In this document: piece by piece, positions 51,001 through 62,400 of the stretch
How the letters are laid out: each line of letters opens with the position of its first letter
Numbering within the stretch: position 1 is the first letter of the stretch
Assembly: GCA_020746105.1 (NCBI GenBank)
Contig: CM036630.1
Coordinates: 9,033,840 to 9,097,839 of the forward strand
From: Trogon surrucura
Lineage: Eukaryota; Chordata; Aves; Trogoniformes; Trogonidae
Direction: 5' to 3'
DNA length: 64,000 nucleotides
The notes under the pieces: model-generated
The model's input: only the letters and a program-made list of their open reading frames with translations
Told to the model about the DNA's origin: nothing
Database searches by the model: none
Program-made: the position numbers and the translations under genes

Positions 51001-53446
51001 CAGGGTGCTTAGCTTTCAGCTCCCCTGACTCTGGTGTGAGGCATTGCACTGCAGGGATCTACCCCGTGGGGGGCAAAAGGACCTGCTCTGTGTGCTGGAG
51101 GTGAGGAGGGGACACTCCACGTCTCTGAACGTGGAAATGCATTTTAGGTGCTTTTTTGGTGCAGGACCGTACTGCAGGTGAAAGTCCTGGTTCTACTAAT
51201 GGCAGGCTCTGGGCGATCCAAGCTTGGTAACACAGGGACCCACGCGAGGGTGAGGAGACTGCCTGCGGGCAGTAGGCAGTTTGGAAGTGATAATGGGAAG
51301 CAAAGCGTAGCATGTGTGAAATAGTTTGGAAGCCATAAACGTTAGCTGAAGGTTGGACTAGCGATTTCACCAGCTCTTGCTGGGTGTATTCGCAAGGAGG
51401 CTATATTTGGTGGCAGCAGTAGTTAAACATACGCTCACACGAAGCTCAGCGCTCCAGTCCTTCACACCTCGAAGTAGCAGCATCCTTCGCCGTTCCTGGA
51501 TTTGGTCTGGTTGCGTGTTCGGGGCGTGATGCAAATGCTCTGCTTGCTGAGGGTGAGTGAATCTCTTCTTCTGCTTGTGCGTTATGTACGTCCGGTGCAT
51601 ATAATGAGCAAACCTGCTGAACGGGTGGTAAATCACGGGTCCCAGCTGAGGGTTAGCACTTTGAGGGGTGAAGGAGGGGGAAAGCTGTTAAATATCTATT
51701 CAAACTTTTTATTTTTTAAAAGAGCTGGAACTCGCTTGTGAATTGCATGTTTATGACTTGGCTCTATAAAATACATAACAGACTGGTTTATTTTTTTTCT
51801 ATATTTTCTGCTATGTGCCTACAGAAGTACGTTAAAAGAACATGGGTTGCTATAAATACAAGCAATTTTCAAATAAAAATATGTTCTCTAAAGCGTTCAT
51901 CAGTATTGGGTATTATTCTAAGACAGGTTTAAATGCTCATTTGAGATAAGTTCTTTTACTCATTTGCGTGTTGGTTTTGCACATCTGTAGGTCTACATTG
52001 TATCCTTATCCAAATCTAAAACTAGTTCTGTTGCCAAAACAGCTTGAAATGCAACAGAAAACCACGAGTATTGAAATCACATTGCTCGATTACAGTCACA
52101 TTCTTTAAATCAGTCACGTATTATATAGCCTCACGCCGATGTTACTTAATGAAATGTCCCATGGCTGCCTTGGCGAAACTGAAACCAGTGCATTTGTCAT
52201 ACGTATCCAGGACACTCCAGCTGCTGCGGTGATATTACAGCACAGAAATAGCTCCAGAAATACTACAGACTCGGTTTTTGGCGGTAACTGGAACTCCTTT
52301 GGAATGGAACAAGAGGGAATACACAATTTTAGTCTCTTCTCTGGGAGGAAGAAAAGCACAGCGGCATTGTCAGAACAAGCGAGCATGGATGTTGTGGTTT
52401 GGTATTGCAGGGCAATACCGGGATGAGAGTCCTTGAGGTGTAAATAATCTAGTTCTTGATCCTCTGGCTCGTGGTAGAGACTTTCTAAGCCAGTGTGCTT
52501 TCTCTGAAAGTGAGAAGAAACAGTCCAGCATACACAAAGGTTCTTTTCCTGTAAACCTCGAAAACCGGTTTAACTGTATTTAGGATATCTTTTTCTTCTA
52601 AATGGGATGAATCCTTTGAAAACGTACCAGGTTCTTCTCAAGTGTCTCAGAGCTGCCTGGGCCACCTCTGCCTTGGAGAGATCATGATGCAATAACGCTG
52701 TGTCCAGATACAGGTTTCCAAAAGCTTTTCTACCTTCTCTTTCATACAGAGAGAAGCACTACCAGAATATGCTTTTTAGAGTTAAAGGAAGACTGCAGTG
52801 TTTTGAGACAGCCATGTATCTCATGGAATTTGCCCTCCTGGTCTCTTCTTAAAATCGTTTTTCTTTGGGCAAGATGTGCTTACTGCTGGAATTGTGGTGT
52901 TTGAGTACAAGTTGTAGTCTGGGTCTCTGTTGGGCTAGCTCACAAATACCGGATAAAATAAACCAAAGAGTTTGTAGTGGGATAACTGGCCTTTATGGGT
53001 TTGGTGGAAGCAACTTCTGCATTTTCTTAACTGTTCTTACCCACTTTGGTCAAGTAAGCTTGATGAGAAGGGAGTTCTCGACTCCACCATCTTGCTGCTG
53101 TCTTTACCTTGCCTGTTTAGCAGTAATTAATGCTCCGAGGTACTCACCTTTTGTAAGGTACCACCTCGCTTCTGCGTATTGGTTGACTTTGCAGTCCTTC
53201 ACCCACCAAAACCCAGTAAAACATCAGTAGAGTTTAACCTCTGGACTTGTGTATGCTTTGTCTCCCTGGGAAGTTTCACACCAGTTCTAGCAGAACTACT
53301 GCTCTGTTGTGCACCGAATTCTCCTAAACACTGCTCTTGTGATAATTAGATTTGCATTTGAGAGGAGGGGAAGTCATGGCTTGTGATTGCATTACCTCTC
53401 TAGCTTTTTAGGCAGTTTGAAAAGCAAAATACTCCACTGTGTGGGG

Positions 53447-53500
53447 ATTTTTTGTTTGGTTTTTTTTGTTTGGGTTTGGTTTGGTTTGGGGTTTTTTTGG
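53447..53500. repeat. T/G-rich low-complexity tract
   Basis: Imperfect repeats of gtttg/ggttt separated by T runs. Similar tracts occur in this intron at 50686-50725 and 60331-60391, all T/G-rich on the transcript-sense strand. Confidence 0.8.
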
Positions 53501-56500
53501 AGAGTGTGCCCCGTAGCAGGGAAAACAGGGTGACCCTATTTGAAAAAAAAAAAAGAGAAATCTGCGTTTCTTGTTGATCTTTAACTTAGTGGTTAGTTAT
53601 GTTTAACATAATTTAGGGCTGATGGCGGAGATTTCTAGGTGGTTTTTGACACAAGTCGGTTGTGTGGGGGCTGCTTACCAAACCAACTTGGAGTAGACAT
53701 TTAGGGATGTGTTAGTTGTAGCCATCCCGTTGCCGGGTGAAGCTGACCGCGTCACCTTGGAGGAAGGGTTGTGCATGTGGGGTGGGTGGGCTCTAACACT
53801 CCGCTTTCCCAGCCTTCACCCATACCAGGACATGATCAGTCATGAGCAGTTCCCAGGGAGCAACTTTTTTTCAAGAACTTATAAGTAAACCTATTTAAAA
53901 CAGTGCTTGCCACAGCTTCCTCAAAATACTGCATTGGAAAATAAAGAAGTATTTCTTTTGCGCTCTATATAACTGTTCAGTTATAAAATTCACCTTTTTT
54001 TTCTGGCTTGATTCATCCCAGAGAAGACAGATGTTTTATGTTAGAAAAGCAAGTGCATTTTTTTATTCCAATTATGTTCTTTGTGATGATTATATTCAGG
54101 GAACATGGTATGCTGCAGGACTGCGGAAGAAACGACATTAACATTTTATCTTACTGTGGTGGGAAACTTATTACCAAGAGTTAATAATTTTCACTGAGTT
54201 CCACGTTAGTTAGGAAAATATTAAAGATACTGGGAGGTGGGGGAGGAAGCGTTTCAGTTCCTGCCAATGTCCTACTTTGTTAACTTCTTTTGGCAGGCTA
54301 TGTCCAGAGAGATGCTGAGAGCGCTGCTGTCTGATAATCAAGCCTGTTAAAAAACCCTGTTTTATTAAGTAGTGACAATTCAGCTTAAAACAAGGTTGTG
54401 CAAAGTCCAAGGTGGCAGTGCTGGCGAAGGCTTCTGTATTTCCTAGTTCAGTGCTGTGTCAAAAAAGAATATTCTGTCTTCGAAATTCTACCAACTGATC
54501 TAATCTTGTCTTAAAACTCTTTCCAGGTTTGCCTACTCAAGTATGCTCTTGCTATCTGATTGCTCTGCCTGCCAAATTTCCAAGCTGAATTCATCTTCCA
54601 TTGATAAAGTGCACTTATAACAGCTCAGTGCAGTCACTCTTCCTTCTTTTGCATGTCTCGTTTCATTACTATAAATTAATATGAGGATTTTTTCCAACTG
54701 AAGGAACTCTTGCCATGCAATTCAGATTTAGGTATCCACACTGTTTCTTTTCTTTCTCTTATTTGGAAGCTTTACAACTTTCATTTGTTTATGTTGAAGG
54801 TTAATAAAAAAGGAACCCCGTTTCTCACAAAAATTATTTTTCTCTCAAGATGTTTCAATGCCAATTATTACATGTTAAAGTAAATCTCGATGCTAAATAA
54901 TGAGCCCCTATGAATGAGCTCTTTTCAGGTGGGGGAGCTGTGGTGAATGCTACTCATACGTTCATGTTTTCTGATACGTTTTTCTCAGTCATCCTTAGCT
55001 TCTACACAGGTTGAAACCTCCGAATTACACAATTTCCCCCCTGCCCCGGGCTCATGCTACAGCCTGCTCTTCCTATGGACATACAGTTGAGGCTGATTGA
55101 GTACTGGGTACTTTATTGACCAGTCTTTGACTGTTCCTAGTACTAGTTTTTTGCAAGCAGTGTGATTAAAACATACATATTTCTATGGCTTTCTTGGAGT
55201 GGCAGTTTGGGTTGAGATCTTGGGACAGTTTGGATCAGCTCCTGCTGGTGCAGGTGTAGGTGTCCAACAAACGGGAAGACACAAGCTCTTCTGTGGTACT
55301 GAAAAAATGCAAATGCTGGGCTCTGGGGAGGGGGAATTACAAGTCCATTATAAAAATAGATGTTGGTTCAGAATATTGGAGATCAAACTTGCAACTTTAG
55401 TATGAAAAGAATGTGGAAAGAACGTCATTCTTCCTACTTTTTTGTTTTCCCAACCATCTCCAAGTAGTTGGTGTTCACCCTGGCCATACCCCAGCAAAGA
55501 TTACTCTTCCCGCAGCAGAGGAGCCTCTTGTTTCACGTTGCCTTTCTGATTATTTTTAATAGCCTCTGTTGCTAGTAGTGCCTAAATATTGCTGTAATAG
55601 GGAGGATCCTCATCTCTGGACATAGTTTTAAGAACCAAAGCTACACCTTAAAAAGTAAGCAGAAGAGAAACTACTGTTGGAAGAAATCCCTGCCTGGGGC
55701 CTTGCCTGAGCTGAACAGCACTGCTGGAGCCCCAGCACTAGGCTTTTCACTCCTGCTTTTGATACGGGAGTTTAAAAGCAAGGAAACCTAAATACTTTCT
55801 CTGTGTATTTATTCAGTTTTCTGGGGGATCTGAAAGGGTTTCTGTCATGTTTATGATTTGATTGCTGCTGTGATGGGGTCTGAAACGCAGCCCCAGTTGT
55901 GCTGGATCCAGGCTTTGAGGCACTCTCGGTTAGAGCTGCAGCAGCAGCGCTTCATGGGCATGGCTTGCTCATTAGAGCACAGTAATTAGTACCATGAGCT
56001 GGGCGATTCTGGAATGTGCTTGCATCCAGCCAGTCTTGCGTATTCTTCTTTTAACTGCTACAGCCAGCACTCAGCAGTCTGGGGTGTTTTATTCTCTCAG
56101 TGCTTTCAGGAGTCCCTCCACCTGAACTAAGTTGTTATACCTGCACTGAAAACCCGTGGGCTTTTGTCTTCAAATGGCTGAAATAAGAATCTCTTTTTGC
56201 TAATGCATTCTCACTCATTACTAGTCAAAGTTCTCATCCTTAAATTTGAAGCTAGGCTTATTTTCCCTTCAAGTGGGGGGAGAAAGGGTGAGAAGAAGGG
56301 CTAATACTGTTGAGTTCTGCCTTAACTGAGAACCAAAGACTTTTCCTGCAGAAACCTAACTCTCAGGTCCGAATCTGCTGTTAAAGCACTGATGTCTTAA
56401 GTGAAAAAGTGGGAAAAGTGCATCTCTCCTGACAAACGATACTACTTCTGCTTATGCGTAGATGATGGTACCAGAGGAATAAGCTCCTTCGAGCATTATG

Positions 56501-57228
56501 ATGTGAGTCTCTTTTTGGAAAAGATAAGCGTAGCCCATGGTCAAGACCTACTTCAGCTCTTACTGGATACGTAACAGCCGACACTGTTGCCAGCGTAATC
56601 ATCGCATTGCCAGTTTTTAGCTTGCTCCGAGTTGTTGAGAATTAAATGCATTTTCAATCACATTATGTTGGGTAGCGATCACTTTGTTTGGAAGGAAGTT
56701 ACTTAAGAAACGTGGTGTTGTGTCTGTTGGAAGTGCTGCCTGTTGGTATAGAACAAGCATCACTCAGTCCATTAACAGAGCTAAAGATTTCTGTGCTCCG
56801 GGACTTTTGAAAGAGATCAAATTAATTTGCTAAAGGTGGAAAGGGTCTGGCGACTTTAATCTGTCTTCATTTGAGCAATTTAAACGAAGAGGGCAGTTTG
56901 CTGTGCCTGCTCCAAGGTCCTTCCATCTCGCGGAGGGCAGCAGGCTCCTGCAGAAAGAGGTTCAGAGCAAAAGCTGATGTCCCTGCTCAGCATTGCTCAG
57001 AGGAGACCACCTTGTTTGTGCTCCTAATTTCCGGCACCTTTGGTTAAATGCTTGAAGTTGAATTGTGTCAATAATCCTTAACCATAGGCTATAATAGGTC
57101 TGTTTTTCCCCTGAGTACATCCACAGAGGGTTAAAACAGCCTTGAAAGGATGTAGTTTTAAGACTACTTTTGTTCAAGTGCTCCCATTTAATTGTAGAGT
57201 TTTATTTTTACCTGGATTTCCAATATAT

Positions 57229-57265
57229 ACGTGTGTGTGTGCATATATATATACACACAGACACA
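57229..57265. repeat. Alternating purine-pyrimidine microsatellite with dyad symmetry
   Basis: A block of (gt)n, then gc, (at)n and (ac)n in direct succession. The gtgtgtg and cacacac flanks are complementary around the AT centre, so the block could extrude as a cruciform, and the GT/AC arms favour Z-DNA. It is likely length-polymorphic. Confidence 0.8.
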
Positions 57266-59290
57266 GAGGTTGCAGCAAAAGCTTGCTTGTTTTTCATTTT
57301 AGGTTAGGAAGGTGGATGATAGCTTTCTAATTATGTAAGCAATGCACTAATGTCCTTATGTATTATTACTTGTCTCTGACTCTGGGATAAATCTGGGGTG
57401 TTTTTCTTAACAAAACGAGTACTTGAAACGCAGGAGTTCCTTATAGCTAAGAGGTTGTGTATAAAATAGACATAAGTGTTTTTCAAAAGGCAGCTTGTTC
57501 CTCTGAGGTTGCCTGGGCATTATTAGTGAATAGTGCATAAAGTATTGCAGATACACTTTGTGAATTTCAAAGAAGTCCTGCTTGCATATGAAAGTTAATA
57601 AAATGGAAGTATCACCTCTTATGAATTTTTTGAAGGCTTTTTAATATCCAGCCTGCCCTGTAAACTCTATCAGGATTAATTTGAACAACACTGAGAAAGA
57701 ACTAAACTTGTCAAATATGACTAACTTTTCCTCTGATGGAAAAAAAACAGCCAAACAAAAAGATCACCCCAAACCCTCGAACGCAGACTTTGTGTTCACA
57801 TCATCTTTGTAGGTTTGAGTCTTGAGTGATGCCATGGTGTTGTGACTTGTGCTGTGTGACCATAGAGGATAAAAAGCAGCGAGTGGAGGACTCAGATTTT
57901 CTGCTCCTGGATCACTGGTGTGCTGGTGCTGTGTATGGCAGGACTGACTTGATGGCTTTTGAAGAAGGCTTTACCACCTGCTGTTAGGAGCTGGTTGAGG
58001 GATTACTTTGCAGAAAGAAGCTTGACATCTGATGGGCATTGAGAGTGCCTTATCCTACCGTTACACATCTGTCTGCAGCTGCTTAGTATGTATGCCCACA
58101 GGTCTGCCCTGTTCAGCTTGTGCTGCTCACTGCCCTTCTCAGGAACTACCAGGATACAGTCCCTAGGAGAATGAATGGTAGGTTTTAGCGAGACACTAAG
58201 ATGAAACACTTCAAGTGGAAAGCATCTAAAAATTGGTATAGAAGGGATATGTAATGAGTGTGAAATGGTAATTTTATAATGAAAAACTACCTTGTAAAAT
58301 AGAGTTTAGTAAAGCAGCAGATATCATTTTAAGAAATACAATTTCTTGGATTAAATCTTTAAATGTTTGCTTATGCGTCTTTCACCTGTTCCTTAACCCA
58401 AGGAATTGCCTTTCCGTTTTCCAAATGGCACCTGTGGAACTGTAAGATGAAATCATTAAAATAATATGTGTTTGGTATGTGTGTCAGGTAAGATTTCTAT
58501 TTTCAGCTTATACTGAGCTCTTAATTAACTGATGAGCTTAAGTAGCTGAGATACAGTAATAGTGCATTTAGTTAATTGGCTAATGTGAAACTTTATCCCT
58601 GCCAATAACTGTGACATTGGAATAAATTCAAGACAGGGTGTTAGATCCTGTAACTAAGCTAATTTAATCATTGGTCATTCTAAAAACAGTTGCGAACTTG
58701 GAGGCTTTCTTGCTCAATGCCTTCTGGAATTTGCTACTGCTGTTCTGTGCATGGCAGAAGTGATGTGGCAAGCAGCACCGTGTTCACCGAAGTATTCATT
58801 AGGAAGGTTAAATTGGCCATCTGTCTCGTGCATTATACCTTATATTACACACACCCTGCTAAATTTCACATTTTAGTGGAAGGGTTTAATGCAATGTTGT
58901 CCGATGCAAATTAACACTCTGGTGAGATGGAGTCTGAAAATTGTGCTGACTTCTACAGCTCCTGCTAAGAAATTTTACTTTAGGGGAGCCCTGTGGGTTT
59001 TTAGGATCTCTGTTGGTTTTAAAATGTTCCTAGGTAGCGCTGAGCCACAGCGCTGCCCTAAAAGGGTTTAAATTATGTTGAAACTAGTTTTGAATCTCTG
59101 GTGCTGGCAGAGCTTGTTTCTCTCAGGGCAATGAAGTGCAGCAGCTCTTCCCCTGATGTCCTTCCTCCTGACCCAGTGAGTGGGCTAGGAGCTGCACAAA
59201 TCCAGATTTACTTGTAATAGTTAAGTAAATAGTAAAGTAAATTTGGTGGTGGCATCGTCCAGGAAGTCCTCAAAAGTTGCAGCATCATGT

Positions 59291-59454
59291 CGGTTAGAGT
59301 GTGGTGCTGATAACACCAAGGTCACGGGTTCGATCCCCGTTGGGTCCCCATGTGTTGCCTGATCTAGTTGAGAGGTGTCCCTGCCCATCACAGGGAGGTT
59401 GGATTAAATGATCTCTAAGGTCCCTTCCAGCCTGGGCCATTCTGTGATTCTGTG
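59291..59454 (+). mobile_element. tRNA-Ile-derived SINE with CR1 tail (TguSINE1-like)
   Basis: The 5' part is tRNA-like. The D-arm remnant ggttagag (59292-59299) is followed by a perfect 5-bp anticodon stem (tggtg 59302-59306 with cacca 59314-59318) around the loop ctgataa, giving anticodon GAT (Ile). A perfect 5-bp T stem (59324-59328 with 59336-59340) closes on ttcgatc, and box B ggttcgatcc is intact at 59327-59336. The acceptor 5' strand and most of box A are missing or diverged, so the head is slightly truncated and this is not a functional tRNA gene. The tail at 59351-59454 matches 13994-14097 with 3 mismatches in 104 and ends in two attctgtg octamers, the CR1-type terminal repeat. The architecture matches the passerine SINE family mobilised by CR1. 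No clear target-site duplication was seen. Confidence 0.9.
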
Positions 59455-62400
59455 TGTGCTCACACTGCGCGTGGGTCTGTTGGGGAGGGTGTGCCAGCTG
59501 GTTTTCAGCGTGGTTACACCTCATCAGGGTGGAGCCAGCTGCATTGTTTAGAGAAAATTATCAGCTTCATTTTTTATAATTCCAGCAGGATGAGAGATAA
59601 GGCTGCCTTTTTTTTTTTCTTCCTAAATTTATTTTTTTAATTGAAAATTGTGCCAGTGTTAGAAGTACTTGCGGTGCGTTAAACACAGACCAGATGTACA
59701 GCAGATGTCCCGGTCTGTCACTTACCAAACCGAGAGAATCGGTGATGACCTTGTGTGGTCGCCCTGTGGCTGCGTGACAGAGGCTGGCGCTGGCCGCGCT
59801 GCTCCCACGGCTTAGGCCAACATGAAAGGAAAGCTTTGCTTTAAACGCTGCTCAGCCAGACCCTGATTTATGCCTCGCTCAAAGCACGGAGAACTTGGCT
59901 GTTAGCGCACAGAGAGGCACTTGCAGCACTTGCAATTGTAAATCTTTGTGTCAATGGATGTCAGCCGCCAGTAAATGTCTTAAAATTTTTCCTTAGCAGT
60001 TCATGTAGGTGCTCGCTGTGCAGCGGTCAGAGGGAGAGCACCATCATGGAGGAAGAGGGCTTGTTTGCAGCTGGAAGTGCTTGGTCTTTTCTTGCATTAA
60101 GTCTGTACAGGCAGATGAGGCTGGTCTGTGCTGCTGGTGTGGAGCAGCGGGCAGGTCCCTGTGTCACAGCAGTATGGGTGTGGAGCTGAGCAGTCGGCAC
60201 CTTATGGCGCCTGAACTTGGCACCTTATGGCTTTGTCTGATGTGTCTGAAGTTCCCCTGTTAACTGACTCAAGGGGAAGATACAGAAGGGTTTTAATACT
60301 TTAAAAGTGAAGTTGTTGAGTTCTGTTTTTCTTCATGGGGTTGGCTTTTGGTTTGTTTTTTTTGTGGTGGTGGTGGTGTGTTTTTTCTTTCAGGTAAACT
60401 CTGTGCAGCTTCCCACTGCATTTCCACAACTGTTTCCAGCTCTGCTTCTTTTATTTTGCAGGTGAGAAGCTGCATTGATGCAAAGCTCTCAGCTGTGATT
60501 GAGTTTTAACTTAAGCTATGCTTTACAGAAGTCAAAAGAAACATGTACTTTATGCAGCCTGTCTTACATAGAATATTTCTCATGTTGCTGACAGCTTCCT
60601 TAATGGCTCTTGTCGTAGGTTTCCAAAAAGACAGTCTAGTTGTGTGCTGCAGATGGTAGAGATTAAAGGTATTGGTGCTTGCACGCCGTGGTTTGGGAAC
60701 GGGTAAATCTTTATCCTGTTCTGCATCCAGCTGAAAATACGCGTCTTCCAGAGATAGGAGCAGTTTAAATTTTAGCGTAAACGGTGCTGACAGGTAATTT
60801 TGTTGATAATGTCTGTCCCTTGAAGCTGTTCCTACATCGTGCTACTAGAACTTCACTGTGATGCTGAAGCTAATGCTGAGCAGCCATTCTAGCTGCTGCT
60901 GTTCTTCCTGCCAGCTGCAGAGGCAGAATTTGTGGCTCCAAGATGCCTGTGATGAGATGTGATACGGACAGATGGGCATCATCTGGCCTTTGCCCTGCCT
61001 CACAGTCTTTCTGCTTCGTCTGTTGTCCCTCCTTGACTGAGGTACCAAGGATTTGAGTGGCGATTCCATAAAGGTGCTTGGTCCCTTAGAGACGTTTTTA
61101 TCTGTTGGGAGAAGAGGGGTTGCATCGTGAGGATAGTCGTGATAGTCAAGAAATATTCTGCTTATGCTTCCAGTGGGAAGGTGGGTGGGCAGACAGGGCT
61201 CAGGAGTAATCACAAAGCTTTTGTAAACTAATAATAAAGCCATAGGATTGATGCTAGGAAATAGCATTGAGCTTTTGATGGGAGATAGATGCGAAAAAAA
61301 TTCATTTGTAATGTTGAGGCAAATAACAGTAGAGGACTTCGCAGTGGCTTTGTTTGCATTATTCCTCTATTTGACACCACTTATCCAGAGTGTTTGTAAC
61401 CATCGGGGTTTGCCGTCCTGCTCCGACAGTTCTGGGAGCAGAGGAATTGTCCTCATAACCTACATGAACAGACAGGAGGCTGGAGTTCACCTCTTGCCAT
61501 CTGGCTCTCAGCTGTGAATTGTACCTGGCTAGACAGAATACGGTGGGATGGTTTAAACTCCTGTGAAGGGTGACCTGTGTCATCGCGGCATGTCCCAGCT
61601 GAAAGCATGCATGAGGGCTGTGGAGGAGGTCCTGCACGTGCTGGGATGAGTTGGGATGTTTTGATTGGGTGCACCATCAGGGAGCAGATCTTGAAAGTTT
61701 GAAGCTTTTTATTTCTGGGTGCGGTACTGCTGGCTTCTTTGAAATGGAAGGGGTGATGAGTGATGAGCTGCCTAGAAATAGCAAGCTCTCTTGATTTCTT
61801 CTGCAGTTTCCTGTTGAAAATGATGGGAGAAATGGAAAATACAGTGTAATAGCTGGTAATTAGAGTCATTTTTTCTCTTTGTCCAGCACATTTATATACC
61901 CTCATTTTCTCGTGTTTTCTGTCTCATGCTGTGAGTCCTCAGGATTGACATGCCGGAGATGTAGGGCCGTGTGTGTGCAGAGAGGCAGGGAAGCATCGTT
62001 CACGTATGACTTGTCCAAAGCTGCCTCTAATTACCAGTGCAACTTGCATTTTTATTCACTACAGTTTCTTCTGTGCAATCAACTCCTTTTGGAGGAAGGT
62101 GTTGAGTAAGAGTTGAAGAAACACCTGGAGAAACGAGGAGGGTGCGTTCCCTGCTCCTGCTTTGAGCAATGTTTCTCAACATCCGTAGTGCAGGTGAGCA
62201 GCATCTGGGGGACACAGCACTGTTTGCCTGGTTGGCTTTGATGGCAGGGGTGGCACGAGTGACTGATGGCACCCCCTTTCCCCACCGGGACCACGTCCAT
62301 CGTTCAGCACCAGCATGTGTCGTGTCGGGCAGGTGGCTCACGTGAGTGCAAGCCTGGCTTTGAGCAATGGTGATCAGTCTGCTGTCCTTCCCCTTCTCCA

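Larger units (their letters stand above)
48023..59290 (+). other. UBTD2 intron 1, distal part
   Basis: Long intronic stretch without a recognised exon. It carries G/T-rich simple tracts (50686-50725, 53447-53500), an AT palindrome (acatatatatatgt, 49893-49906), a G run near 50076-50085 and an alternating purine-pyrimidine block at 57229-57265. No frame exceeds 135 codons, and none resembles a UBTD2 exon or another known protein. Confidence 0.6.

Noticed and set aside
59291-59350. Functional tRNA-Ile gene
   Set aside because: Acceptor 5' strand and box A are missing and a CR1 tail is fused directly to the 3' side; it is a SINE head.
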